DNA from: Notospermus geniculatus
Lineage: Eukaryota > Nemertea > Pilidiophora > Heteronemertea > Lineidae
Direction: 5' to 3'
Assembly (NCBI GenBank): GCA_002633025.1
Contig: NMRB01002427.1
Coordinates: 43,262 to 107,261 of the forward strand
DNA length: 64,000 nucleotides
Position numbers and translations under genes: made by a program
The notes under the pieces: model-generated
Told to the model about the DNA's origin: nothing
Seen by the model: the letters and a program-made list of their open reading frames with translations, nothing else
Database searches by the model: none
In this document: piece after piece, positions 53,752 to 63,978 of the stretch
Numbering within the stretch: position 1 is the stretch's first letter
How the letters are laid out: every line of letters starts with the position of its first letter

Positions 53752-53994
53752 TCATCCTCCAAGAGTAGGTTTTTCCTCTCCAGCATCCAGTTGAATACTG
53801 CATTCAAAGTTCCATTCCGGTACCTTCCCGCGGAGGAGACGCTGGAACGATGTGAGAAGGCTGTTCCTTCCAACATCTAGCCGTTCAGCCGGATTGTCGT
53901 AAGTTGCGATTAGATCCCTCGTCAAATTTTCTTCAGGCTCCCATGATGATGCGGAAATGGGCCATCCTTCCCACTGTACCAGGTAGGAGTATGC
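53752..53994 (-). CDS. Terminal exon with C-terminal part of a chromodomain
   Basis: Acceptor tatcctttctttttgcag, then AYSYLVQWEGWPISASSWEP and EENLTRDLIATYDNP. YLVQWEGW, SSWEPEENL and LI..Y are the second strand, third strand and C-terminal helix of a chromodomain, which binds methyl-lysine histone tails. The first third (the aromatic-containing first strand) must be on an upstream exon, which I did not find. After the domain come 43 residues (ERLDVGRNSLLTSFQRLLRG, KVPEWNFECS, IQLD...) and a stop. It could be a host chromobox-type gene, or the chromodomain of a Gypsy integrase; the splice site favours the host option. Confidence 0.6.
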   Translation of the reverse strand, partial: AYSYLVQWEGWPISASSWEPEENLTRDLIATYDNPAERLDVGRNSLLTSFQRLLRGKVPEWNFECSIQLDAGEEKPTLGG

Positions 53995-54700
53995 CTGCAA
54001 AAAGAAAGGATAATATGGGCAGTGAAGAATTCAGACATGCCTTTTTTACCTGATAAGTGATACCATAAAGGAATCAAAGGTTTAACTGCGAACGATGAAG
54101 TAACGGAGGGATACACTTCATGTGCTCATTGAATTCGTGTGGGTACATTCGAAAGCAATCTCGTACCCAGATCTACCTCATCCGAGGATATCTCTGGAAA
54201 GGGCTGGCGACTTGTCCAAAATTTCTGGACAACCGCTGGCAGCGTGCCAAAATGTTTGTTTCCCACAATATTTCGTTCTTCGATGACTGAAAAAGATCAT
54301 ATATGCCTAAAGAGCCATATAATACACCCAAAACACGAAGTTGTTTGAGTATTAGTGGAAGAGCAATTTCGAACGAATAGTTTAGTTGGGAACATCAAAC
54401 CGCGGGTGCTAGCTTCGGTGTGATTCGCCTCAAAATTAGTATATCGCGCATGCGCAGTATGCCTGAAGTCGTCAGCCCTTTCCAGTGGTGTTGTAGGAAC
54501 GTAAACCCACTGGGGACGAGTTTGATTCGAAAGTACACGCCATACATAGGTCATGAACCCAGCATTCATGCCTTTGCACGCGCTTTCTTTTTCTTTTCAA
54601 ATAAAGATACAAAGCGAATACCTCGGTATCAGAATCGGGGAGTCGGACATCTTTATCAAACAGGTCTATGTGCCACGTATCGATTTTAAAGGTAAACACC
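53995..54700. other. No exon confirmed upstream of the chromodomain exon
   Basis: Possible intron. A minus ATG near 54655 (aaagatgtccgactcc) opens ten codons to a gtattc donor-like word, which is too short to judge. Confidence 0.25.
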
Positions 54701-54800
54701 GCCCACGATTATACGCCCCAGTGGGAACAGCTTACCTAATCTGTGCCGCTGCGGCTTGCTGTCGCGGGAAATCGCGGCGTTCTTTTGCATGGACAAAACG
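54700..54800 (-). promoter_or_regulatory. Promoter-like patch with E2F-type site
   Basis: CpG-rich, with tttcccgcg (minus strand, about 54767-54775) and a nearby gtaagc donor-like word on the same strand. It could be the start region of the chromodomain gene. Confidence 0.25.
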
Positions 54801-55355
54801 CGTCAGTGGGTTCAGGCCTTAATTTTGAAACACTCGTCATGCATGCGTGAACCCCCCCCCCATCGGAGAATGGATCTGAAAATTACATGAACACAATGAA
54901 CACAGATTTACCTTTCAAAGGTTTGCAGCAACTGAATCACTCAGGTGGACGTCAGCATTTACCGGTCAGAGTTATCCTATTGCTATGGGGGGGGGGCAAA
55001 GACTAGATAGTGTAGTGCGCCGTCCCCCTTGGATCCGCGAAAGACGATGCATACATGTATCATATTTCACTTACAGAGACAGCAACGCGTATGTCTTGGG
55101 CATGTGCACTTCGACATGTTCGAAGGATGAGCCGGGTTATGACAACGATACTTTTGATGTAAACATCGCGAATATCCCGGCAGGCAACGGTGACAGGTTG
55201 GTCCTGAAACAAAAGAGGGATAATTAGCCTAATTTAGTATGTCTGTAATTAACTGAGCGCGAAATACATAATGAAATCTCACGTGTTCTCGACAATCTTA
55301 ACGACACACATTCTGTATCTCAATTTTATTTTGAAATAGAAATCGGGTTTCTGAA
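54801..55355. other. No gene seen
   Basis: C- and G-runs near 54850 and 54988. No supported exon. Confidence 0.3.
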
Positions 55356-55365
55356 AGGTGAAAGG

Positions 55366-55465
55366 CATTGCTTCCTACCAGGATCGAACCCACGAACCCT
55401 CGCATATGGCAACAATCGCCAGCACTCAGGGGCACACGCCCCAAACCACTAGGCCAAATCCCCAT
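55366..55465 (-). repeat. tRNA-derived SINE, copy 1
   Basis: On the minus strand: ggggatttggcctagtggtt (A box tggcctagtgg), gagtgctggcg, then B box ggttcgatcc and tggtaggaagcaatgcc. A and B boxes of a pol III promoter are at tRNA-like spacing, but acceptor-stem pairing is not that of a working tRNA. Confidence 0.75.
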
Positions 55466-55575
55466 CTTCAAAAAAAAGATGGCCCAATGACCCGTGCCCA
55501 AACGAGCCAATTTTATTTTGATATAAAATTTCTTTTGCCTATAGAACTGATGTAACTTTGTATCTTCAACAGATA

Positions 55576-55828
55576 CAGGGCCGGACCCAGGGTTGACAGA
55601 AAATGTGGCGTAGCTCTACGGAGGTGGTAAGCACTGAAAGCACGAAGCCCAAATGGGGGGGGGGGGCCCTCCCCAGAAACATTTGACAATTTAAGTGCTT
55701 TTAGATATCTGAGAGCAAATATCCTGGTATCTGAGAGCAAAATACTCGAATTTTTAATTATGTGATTGAATTTTTCTTGCTAAAAAATCATTGCTCTGCC
55801 AAAAATGGAGAGGGGGGATCCGACCCTG
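55576..55828. mobile_element. hAT-like non-autonomous element
   Basis: cagggccggacccaggg at the left, mirrored by ggggatccgaccctg at the right. The tips are similar to the element at 63271. Confidence 0.45.
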
Positions 55829-55853
55829 CCATGTGTTGGATCATTTTGCCTCC

Positions 55854-57388
55854 TTAGCCTTTCTTGTAACAAACCGTACCAATTGATGGACCTTTGGCAA
55901 AACGTCCCTTCTCTTCTCCATGACCATGTATGTTCCACCACTTATCGTGGAGTTGGAAGGGGAATTTCCCCATGAGCATTTTCAGGTTTTCAGAGTACTC
56001 CAAGTCCAATACCTTCAAAGCTTCTTTTCTGCTGATGGTGTGTTTGCACTCGGCAAGAAATATCCCATACTCATCGAGTTCTTTCACATTTTCTGCCTTT
56101 ATTGGAGGCCAGGCCTTTTTTATAAATGCCCTTGCAATGACGTCTTTGTCTCCATAGCACCTTTCGAGTTCCTTCAAAGCAGCAGCGTAGCCCTGAGTGG
56201 CGTCCATGCAGTAGCCGTACCCAGTAGCTACACGTATTTTCTTGGTGTCTCCTGTGATATATGCTCCAACTAGTTCATCCATCCATTTGTGACGACAAAT
56301 TCGCCGGCCTGCCCATGCAGCCGAGGGAGAAGCTCATCGAGTTTCTCTTCATCGGTCCAACCTAATCGCCTACCAATGTCGTTAAACCTATTGATCCAGA
56401 TTTCCCAGGATTCTGTCCCGGTGAAGGCTGGGAGTTTAGGCCTACGTTTACTCCTACTGCTAGAACTAGTAGATACAGATGTCGCTGAACTCCTACATGT
56501 CCTAATGCTGGTCTCAGACTCACTGTCACTGTCTGATCCACTACCGCTAGAATCAACGGAAGATTTTGTCTTCCTACGAGGTTTAACCCTAGGACTTGAG
56601 CCTAATTTCTCCTGGTCTACAAAACCTACAGCAACTTTTGGAGTGCTACTTCCAGAGCTACCTGACTGACATGCCCGAGGAATCTCCCGATTCCCATCCA
56701 GCCTAACCCTCAGATCATCAGTGACTGACGTAATCCTAGTAGTCTGCTTCTGTAGGGCCTTCTCTAAAACGCGATTATGCTTATCCTGAGAGGCAATCTG
56801 GGCCTGGGCCTGACCAGTCAATAACTCAGTTGATTTAGTTAATGTATGCTTGAATTCAGATAAAAGCTCGGCCTGAGAGTCCATGCATTTCTTGTGCTCA
56901 TGTAGTATATCCTTAATCTCCTCCTGGGTTTTGATCACCCTGAGGAGAAATCTGGTGAGACCAGTTTGCATCTCACTCTGTCCTTGTTCAAACATAGCCC
57001 CTATACTGTCAACTACCATGTCCTGTTGGTTCGTGAAACTTGTCTTCACGGTGTCGTGCAATGAAGTCAGTACTTCCCCCATGTTTCCAATCAATACAGG
57101 AAGGTCAGTTAGGCCTAATTTTCCTAATAACCCAGGTGTTTCTTTTTCATTCTCCTCTGGACCTTTCTCAATAATAGTGACATCATTGTCCGCCTCTCCA
57201 GCAGCCCTATCTTGCTGCTCAGTGGCACCCTCGCCATCATGATCAGACTCTTCCCACAAACCATTCTGGAGCTCAGGTTGCTCCCTACCCAAGTTTTCAT
57301 CACCGGGCTGACTGGCTAGCGNAGCATCATCGCCAGTCCCCTCAGACAAACTTTTGGCTGCACTACGAGTAGTGGGTTTCGTCGTCAT
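55854..57388 (-). pseudogene. LTR-retrotransposon Gag relic (chimeric look)
   Basis: From 57388 leftward, a 372-residue frame starts MTTKPTTRSAAKSLSEG, with a long coiled-coil part and a serine-rich linker (SSGSGSDSDSESETS), then RPKLPAFTGTESWEIWINRF and DEEKLDELLPRLHGQAGEFV, a Ty3/Gypsy-style Gag entry. At 56270-56282 the frame changes and continues with GYAAALKELERCYGDKDVIA, IKKAWPPIKAENVKELDEYG and NLKMLMGKFPFQLHDKWWN, the pattern of the BEL/Pao Gag (DUF1759) region. It ends at a stop at 55854. No pol and no LTR were recognised. An N lies at 57322. Confidence 0.65.
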
Positions 57389-57872
57389 GATTTAAATCTC
57401 ACAAATTATCTCAACAAGAGCTGGCCAAGGCCAGCAATGAAGTCGTTGTCAAACTGTATGATAGGGGGCCTACTAAACAGGATAGGCCTTGTAGTCGAAA
57501 CTCCTCACAGCGTCATCTATCACAATTACTCCGACACAGCGACTGACTGCACCCAAACCAGTAACAGAGGACTGAACAAAATGACATCATTGATTCCCCA
57601 CAAAACACACAAGGGTTTCCTCTTCATGGCAACAATACAGACCCAAAAATGTTTCCACATGTCAGGGTAACACCACCTAACTCCAACACCTAACACCAAG
57701 TCAGCGCTAACATGAGTTTTGTGCAACCCAGCCTAGATCTCAGAAAATGTTATACGAATCTGCTGTCAGATCTGGGCCATCTCTTATCCTTTTCATAGGG
57801 AAAGGGTCTGAACTTGAGGTAATTGACCTCTATAATAATGTCATTGGGACTTCTAAGTTCTGATTGGCTGAT
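57389..57872. other. Upstream of the Gag frame; no LTR recognised
   Basis: Non-coding; may hold the element's leader and LTR, but no second LTR copy is present for comparison. Confidence 0.3.
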
Positions 57873-57975
57873 TAAAGGACCACAGTATTGCTTCCCAATC
57901 CTGCGTTACACCTACCCGTATTAAGGGAGACCTCTATTGACGACTTGGTAAACTACAGCTATCAACCTATGCTAC
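57873..57975. repeat. TTAAAGGACCACAGT repeat, copy 2
   Basis: Same words and order as 4811-4905. Confidence 0.65.
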
Positions 57976-57984
57976 GTGCATAAC

Positions 57985-58075
57985 TGTGGGGGTCTTACTT
58001 TTATAACAGGGTCTTACTTTTGTACTGTGGGAGGTCTTACTTTTGTAGGTCTTAGGTCTTAGTTTTGTAGACACC
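57985..58075. repeat. Imperfect gtcttacttttgta short repeats
   Basis: Four to five irregular repeats of ggtcttacttttgta. Confidence 0.6.
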
Positions 58076-58335
58076 GCCCTTGATCATGTTGATCTTGGGT
58101 GGGAAGAGGTTAAACACACACACATGCTAGGCCTACAAACCTTGGTGAATCACTAGAGGTGTAATATTGATAGGCCTACCTTTTTATTTAGACCCTTGGA
58201 TGGGAAGGCGCCCCATAGTTCGGTCACAAAAACGGTAAACAAAACGCACGTGCAATTCTTTTTAGTTCATTCTGATGACGTTTCCCTAATTGGTCCGAAC
58301 CAAGAACATCGAGAGGATAATATAGGCCCCATCAC

Positions 58336-58515
58336 TGTGACGGTACGAATAATCATTCTGCAACGGCACAAATAAAATAAGAGCCGGTGGCGACACAGTC
58401 AGTGACGGTACGAATAAGATCTGGTTTGGCGTTATTCGCACCGTGACGGTACGAATAAGATCTGGTTATGGTGTTTGCACCGCGACCAGGACAGATGACG
58501 GTACGAATGGGCCCA
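58336..58515. repeat. Irregular repeats of gtgacggtacgaataa
   Basis: tgacggtacgaat occurs at about 58338, 58402, 58443 and 58496, partly with gatctggtt behind it. Confidence 0.7.
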
Positions 58516-58627
58516 GCCCATTCCGCCCCGGACAGGCAGGAACAGGTCAATTCCACGCCATTCGATGATTTATTACCATGATTACAGGGAATTATACCCT
58601 GGCATGCAAAAAATTAAATAAACTTAC

Positions 58628-58710
58628 CTGCACTGTTGGCCCGCTGGTCGAAAACAATATTTCCAATCGAATTGATGGCATTTGATCGAGTCCGTTTTCC
58701 CCATGCATCA
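58628..58710 (-). CDS. Candidate internal exon, unknown protein
   Basis: 83 nt between ttgtacacag and gtaagt. The open frame (entered after one base) codes DAWGKRTRSNAINSIGNIVF then DQRANSA. Both splice sites are near consensus. Family not recognised. The exon at 58801 is on the same strand but its phase does not fit this one, so they are not simply consecutive. Confidence 0.45.
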
Positions 58711-58800
58711 CTGTGTACAAAAATGCACAGACGCACAGGCCTAGGCCTACTGCTCGATTAAATGCCAAAATTTCCCATTATTCAGACCTTAAAAACTTAC

Positions 58801-59040
58801 CTGCATCATCCGTTCGTCCAGAAATGTTTCAAATATAACATCCATTAAGACTGTTGCAGTAAAACCCCCCAGATTCAATGAGAATCCTTCCAAATCATAG
58901 CCGAATCGAGGACATCCATGATGTTTACAATACTGTGAATACAACGCGTAGTGATCTATGTACGAAGACCGTTGATGACTCTGCTGCACTGCAGTTCGTC
59001 GGGTCGCGCGAATAATATAATTCAATCTAAAATACGCCAA
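58801..59040 (-). CDS. Candidate exon, unknown protein
   Basis: Open frame from an ATG at 59040 (MAYFRLNYIIRATRRTAVQQ, then FGYDLEGFSLNLGGFTATVL and MDVIFETFLDERMMQ) up to a consensus gtaagt at 58800. An upstream start or acceptor is undecided. It could be an alternative first exon to a gene that also uses 58628-58710. Confidence 0.35.
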
Positions 59041-59082
59041 TCAATTTAAATACAAACACAAACACAATAACTTCCATCCCGT

Positions 59083-59088
59083 TTTATT
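59083..59088 (-). terminator. Poly(A) signal AATAAA (minus strand)
   Basis: AATAAA on the minus strand followed within 20-40 bp by a GU-rich stretch (gttattgtgtttgtgtttg), a good cleavage context. It would end a minus-strand transcript coming from the right. Confidence 0.45.
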
Positions 59089-59157
59089 CTTTTATGACCA
59101 AATCATAATGAAAACGTAATGCCTAGATGAGGAACTATATCATCATGATCATCAGAG

Positions 59158-59400
59158 TCATGAGCCGGCGGATGTAGACTGATTAAGACAAAGCTGCAAA
59201 GCTGTCAGGTGCGATTCCTCATCCCCAGGTTTGGTAGCCGTGCATTGGTCTGTGGAAAGAGTGCCTGTGGAAAGTGTATCGTAGATCAAGGTTGGCGTCG
59301 TAGCTCGTGTCCAGGCTGCAGTTGTCCATGCATTGACCTGTGAAAGAGCCGTGCAAACGGACACTGGGTCCAGGCTCCTGGAACACCGTCACGCCACTTA
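59158..59400 (-). CDS. Possible terminal exon before the 59085 poly(A) signal
   Basis: Begins after tgttccag. All three frames are open for some length (one reads VNAWTTAAWTRATTPTLIYD and stops at 59158). The frame cannot be chosen. Support comes mainly from the poly(A) context. Confidence 0.25.
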
Positions 59401-60396
59401 GCCCAGTAGCAATATGAAGTCTACGACTTCATAAAAATAAATGTCACACTCAAATTTTGGGCACGAGGTAAGATCACGGGATTGATTTTATGGTTCCTCA
59501 ATGGAACAAACCAATCCCACAGCTGTCACCAAAAATGTGACGACTATTTGCATTCAATGAAACTTTCCATTTCCGAGCGGCCGGAGCAAATAGCTCGCAC
59601 ACATCAAAATTCAAACTGTCACCACAAAATATAATACCACACATAGGTCGTCCAGAGGGAAAATGAGAGAGAAACATATTCCAGGTATGGTCATGGTACC
59701 CATGCCGTTTATTACAAACTATGAAAATACTTGAAGTAGAAAATGAATAAATGTACGAAAATAAATCTCTATACAATGGCAGAATAGAGGCTTGAAGTTC
59801 AATTTACAGGGTTGGCACAGCACCAGTNAAAATGATTCAAGTGTTGGCGAAGTAATAAAAGAAGGCAAAAATATGCTGACACTACATTTCCCAGTGTCAG
59901 GGGAATATATTTTTGTCACAATATAATGTAATGAAAGCAGCATCCAATCCTGATCAGTTTCCCCCACAAAAGATATTTCTCATATATGACCGATTTTCTG
60001 TATGCTGCCCTCTTTCTTTGCTACCGACCTCATTCTCACCAATTTAAATACATTTTGTATTACTCTCATATACCAGAAATTGTACATATCAATCTGATGA
60101 CCAATCACCCATGGGAAGAGAGGATAGTTTCTCAATATTTTTAACACCCTTTTCAATCTGTTGTAAGACTGCAAATGGAGATTTCACCGATACAAGGTGA
60201 CACTGTATAGGTTCAAATATCTTGACATTGCCCTTCGGACTCTGCTCAGATAAGAACCCTTGGTGGTTCAAGATGACAGAAATTACGCTAGTCTTGCAAC
60301 TATAATGTATGATCCAGCAGTAATAGATTAAACGCCCTGTGCCAACATTTTCCCATGCACCTTACACGCTAATCAGGTTAAATGCAAGTCTGACTG
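59401..60396. other. No gene confirmed
   Basis: AT-rich; a minus frame at 59498-59776 (HFPSGRPMCGIIFCGDSLNF) has protein-like composition but no splice support. A single N lies near 59828. Confidence 0.3.
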
Positions 60397-60405
60397 GATG
60401 ACGAG

Positions 60406-60658
60406 TAGACTGGTCCCCTGTCGTAGTTCTCGCTTCACTACTACGACAGGCATTTTGAACGCCAACTCGGCATGTGATTGGTCAGCCAAACGTCATCAAC
60501 GGTCACGCCATGAGTCATATCTATTTTTAGAGACTCCCCGCAACGTTGAAAGTCTTTATTGCTCATTTGCATACGTGTGTCAGAAAACAGGCAAACATGG
60601 CGGACGCGGCCTGTCGTAGTAGTGGAGGAACGGAGCGATACGACAGGGGACCAGTCTA
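60406..60658. mobile_element. 253-bp MULE-type MITE, 9-bp target duplication
   Basis: Ends tagactggtcccctgtcgta and mirrored tacgacaggggaccagtcta, flanked by gatgacgag (60397-60405 and 60659-60667). 9-bp duplication is typical of Mutator-like elements. Confidence 0.85.
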
Positions 60659-60671
60659 GATGACGAGGAAC

Positions 60672-61057
60672 CATTTTGGTTCCCGAAGCCACCGCTAGGG
60701 CTAGAAGGCTTCGGCTCTGGCTGCCATCTTTGCGACAAAAATTGGTCACAGATCTATTTATAGATCATTATGTTGACATCACGAGTTATTTTTAGAATGG
60801 GGTACCCATAGCCACTTGGGTGCTAAATGTAATCGAACATGCCGAATTGCGTGGAATGGCAACACCGAGGAAGTTTCTTGATGAGAATGTTTGTATGTGT
60901 TGCAGATCTGTAACAAAAGCTCAAAGTCATCGCTGTTTTTTAGGCCGGGGAGAATGAAATTTTACAGGAAAGTGGACTCCTACAATGACGTCAGCAATAA
61001 AATGGCAGCCAGAGCCGAAGCCTTCTAGCCCTAGCGGTGGCTTCGTGAACCAAAATG
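60672..61057. mobile_element. 386-bp MULE-type MITE, 10-bp target duplication
   Basis: Ends cattttggttcccgaagcca and mirrored tggcttcgtgaaccaaaatg, arms about 60 bp, flanked by gacgaggaac (60662-60671 and 61058-61067). It sits directly beside the previous element, and their target duplications overlap. Confidence 0.85.
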
Positions 61058-61182
61058 GACGAGGAACAAAACAAAAGTATCATAGATAAGTATGTACTTT
61101 ACATAAATAGAAATAAATATCAACGAGATAATGTAATATTTACAGCCAGAATATCCAAAAGAATGCAACAAGGCTTGAGCCC

Positions 61183-61292
61183 AGGACCCATATTCATATA
61201 ACTACTTAAGTCTAAGTGTGACACTTATCTTTTGTTCAACACAAAAGATAAGTATCATGCTTTGACTTAAGTATGTTTATGAATATGGACCC
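61183..61292. mobile_element. 110-bp MITE (gacccatattcata)
   Basis: Arms gacccatattcatataactac... and ...tatgtttatgaatatggaccc pair to a centre acttatcttttgt/acaaaagataagt. Confidence 0.8.
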
Positions 61293-61407
61293 AGATATTC
61301 AGAATCATGAACATGGTGAAGAGTAGTCAGGGACCAGTCCTGCTATAAGAATGTATCTTTTTATTTAGGGCATGAAATAATAACACGTTTCTAAGGTGAA
61401 AGACTCA

Positions 61408-61524
61408 GGGCCGTATTTTAGAACGTTCCTTAACATTAAGGTCCACATTATCTATTGTTCTCGATGGTTTTACAATAGACTTAAGGTCAACCTTAACGTG
61501 AAGGAACGTTCTAAAATGCGACCC
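61408..61524. mobile_element. 117-bp MITE (gtattttagaacgttcctt) inside a SINE
   Basis: gggccgtattttagaacgtt is mirrored by aacgttctaaaatgcgaccc. It interrupts the SINE-flank words ctaaggtgaaagac...catagcttcctacc, which are uninterrupted at 61755-61790. Confidence 0.8.
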
Positions 61525-61630
61525 ATAGCTTCCTACCGGACTCGACCCCCCACGGACCCTCGCATAAGGTATCAATCGCCAGCACTCAGGGGCAGCACAC
61601 CCTAACCACTAGGCCAAATTCCCATCTTCA
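61525..61630 (-). repeat. tRNA-derived SINE, copy 2
   Basis: Same family as 55366-55465 (A box tggcctagtgg kept; B box decayed to ggggtcgagtcc). A partial third piece (tgaaataataacaggtttct, agcttcctacc) is at 61735-61800. Confidence 0.7.
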
Positions 61631-62066
61631 AAAAAACATGGTTCAATGACCCATGTTAAACAAGGCACCCTGCGAGCAGTCCAATCTCAGAACTCAAACA
61701 GTTTTATGTTGTACAAGGGGGGAGATACAATTAAAGGGCATGAAATAATAACAGGTTTCTAAGGTGAAAGACATACCGGTAGCTTCCTACCATAGCTTTT
61801 AAAGATCGATTCCCACCAAATGAGTGATGATGCAGTTGGGATGATGAATTCAGCAGAGGCTGCAAAATATGTTACTTATTAACGATTCGTGTCAACAATG
61901 AGATTCTTGTTGATCCCATGGACAATAAGCACATCCTGAGGTACATGTAGTCAGTGATTCTTAGCACTCGCGCCCTACATGTACATAGCGACATATGTCA
62001 CCGTACCGGTACTTACAATGTAGGGAGCAAGCCTTAGAACCATTGATTACCCAGGATGCCCAAGAA

Positions 62067-62180
62067 AAGACATATTCATAAAAGCTAGCAAATGCTTTTA
62101 CTTCAAGTTTTGTAGTGCATTTACATTGGACCTCGCTGTGCAAATCTTAAATAAAAGCATTTGCTAACTTTTATGAATAC
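62067..62180. mobile_element. 114-bp MITE
   Basis: tattcataaaagctagcaaa... and ...tttgctaacttttatgaata are mirrored arms of about 36 bp. Confidence 0.75.
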
Positions 62181-62201
62181 CAGCCATTAGCCTAGAGTTT
62201 C

Positions 62202-62480
62202 TTAAAGCCCCACAGTATTGAATTTTACGGTATTTTCAAAATGTTAGGAGAGTGGAGGTTGAGGTCTCAGGGCCTCGTGAAGGTCTCCAAAATGCTTGCC
62301 TGATACTTACTTTTAATAACCAAGGCCTAGTTTTCAACAGAGAGTGAAAAAACTGCGTAGGGGAGCTCTAATGCACTGAGATAGAGCGCAGTACATTTTT
62401 ACACTACGCTGACGTCGTGACGTCGTCAAGAATCGCGGCGACGATTTGCGTTTTTCAGATTCAATACAGTGGGGCTTTAA
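62202..62480. mobile_element. TTAA-flanked MITE (piggyBac-type target)
   Basis: TTAA-agccccacagtattgaa at the left, ttcaatacagtggggct-TTAA at the right. The interior is non-coding. Confidence 0.75.
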
Positions 62481-62820
62481 AATGTAAACAAATAGAAAAA
62501 TAAAATGCCCTCCATGAAAACAGGTTGAAGGAAACCTGTCATGTTCTACAGTTCCCCTTCACAGCATTTTCAATGGATGCCATGAAAATGACCAACACTT
62601 TCCCACAAAATCAGAGAAATAAGTTTATAAAGAGTTCGTGAAACTGAGATATCATCCACTCATTGCTGATATTATACCCCGGGAGAAAAAACGCTCTGGA
62701 GATAATCTAATCATCAACTTTATCAAAAGCTTTTTTTTGTTTTGAAAATATTATTTCAGGAGTGCAAGTGCCCACTTAGGGCATTATAGCTACTCATCAA
62801 ACAATATTGGGCGATATTAA
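62481..62820. other. No gene seen
   Basis: AT-rich, possibly intron or 3' flank. Confidence 0.3.
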
Positions 62821-62821
62821 C

Positions 62822-62977
62822 GATATGTAGGAGGAAACCGGAGCCCCCGGAGAAAAACTACGATGTCGAGGAGAGATCGCCCTCTCTTACCACATAAAGC
62901 CACTTGCACGACCGGGGATCGAACCCGCGACCTCAGTGGTGGCAGGCGCCGATGTTTCCACTACGCCACGCTGACAC
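62822..62977 (-). repeat. tRNA-derived SINE of a second family
   Basis: Minus strand: gtcagcgtggcgtagtggaa (A box), gaggtcgcgggttcgatccc (B box intact), ccggtcgtgcaagtggc, then a body with ctcgacatcgtag and ctccggtttcctcc. The tRNA-like head and conserved body are typical of widespread marine SINEs. Confidence 0.75.
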
Positions 62978-63270
62978 CCAAAAAGGTTTCACTATCTTAA
63001 AAACTTCTTCAGACAATTTTGTAAAATCCTACCTGGCAACAAACGTTGAATTGAATATACATGTAATCTTGATTGTGACCTGCAGAATACTTAAAGAAGG
63101 ATTGTTTCCTACCACCATTTGAATTTCTAAGAAGATGATCGATAGGCTCTAAGTTTTGACCGGCACCATAATCATATATTAAAGACCACCACAAATGGCA
63201 CCAACTTTGATCGTAATTTCAGTGACACCATAATTGGATTATTAGGAACTACCAATAACCACTCAAAATT
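62978..63270. other. No gene seen
   Basis: Nothing supported. Confidence 0.3.
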
Positions 63271-63556
63271 CAGTGGCGGATCCAGGGGTTGCCCATTCCA
63301 CGAGCGCTGAAGGCGCAAAGCCCCGGCAGGGGGGCTCCCCCAGAAATTTTTTTTGGTAAAAGTGCCGGAAACACGATTTCCTGGCACCTGGGCAGGCCAA
63401 ATTGAACTTTCTTTTTACTGAAAATCAGGGGAGGCTGGCACTTGACATTCATGCATTACCATGACGACTGCGAATATGCTGAATTCTTTTATATGCCTCC
63501 CAAAATTTTCGCTGCTCAGCAGCTGAACGGGCACGCCCCCCTTGGATCCGCCACTG
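63271..63556. mobile_element. 286-bp hAT-like MITE (cagtggcggatcc ends)
   Basis: cagtggcggatccaggggt at the left, mirrored by ccccttggatccgccactg at the right. These tips are typical of hAT-type non-autonomous elements. No clear 8-bp duplication. It lies in the presumed 3' region of the GNPNAT1 gene. Confidence 0.7.
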
Positions 63557-63827
63557 ACATTGCACCCCACAGAGGAACACTGTTTTCACATCCACCACGG
63601 GAAAAAGACATACGTGATTGAGACCTAGTTTATGAAACCACTGCAGAACCTGTGAACCATGTCCTTGACTACATCTACTTCTAAATTTTGCTTCTACTGA
63701 TATGATTGTGATATGAGAGGAAGCTTCTCCTGTAGCCACCTCGTTGACATGGGCCAAAAGTATTCTATACCAATACCAAAACGGCTGTTACTTGCACACA
63801 ACACCCAATCCAAACTGAGCTTTCATC

Positions 63828-63978
63828 TTAATCCTTGTAGCGAATGAACATAAAGCTGTGGGTGTGATCCTTCTTGTAGCCAAAGTTTTCATAGAAATTC
63901 ATCCTCTCATGTTTGCATTCCAGTGTCATCTTGTAAGCTCCCAAATGCTTCCCAAGTAACGTCATTGTCTCCACAAGC
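63828..63978 (-). CDS. GNPNAT1: Terminal exon, glucosamine-6-phosphate N-acetyltransferase-like
   Basis: Acceptor catttcttggcag, then LVETMTLLGKHLGAYKMTLE, CKHERMNFYENFGYKKDHTH, SFMFIRYKD and TAA. This is the C-terminal end of the GNAT fold of GNA1/GNPNAT1: the segment after the acetyl-CoA loop, YK.TLEC strand and N.FY..FGY helix-turn. The enzyme transfers acetyl from acetyl-CoA to glucosamine-6-phosphate, a step of UDP-GlcNAc synthesis, in the cytosol. The rest lies right of the window. The exon enters one base before the first full codon. A different GNAT with the same ending cannot be fully excluded. Confidence 0.75.

Noticed and set aside
55366-55465. Functional tRNA gene
   Set aside because: A and B boxes are good, but acceptor and anticodon stems do not pair and a second copy is decayed in the same way; this is a SINE.
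60840-60960. ATGCCGAATTGCGTGGAATGG inside the 386-bp MITE, read as a THAP-like start (MPNCVEWQH), suggesting gene capture
   Set aside because: The frame stops after about 24 residues and the later THAP Cys/His positions are absent; nine residues are too few.
62890-62977. Functional tRNA gene on the minus strand
   Set aside because: Boxes are intact, but the sequence continues into a SINE body (ctccggtttcctcc) and the cloverleaf arms do not close.
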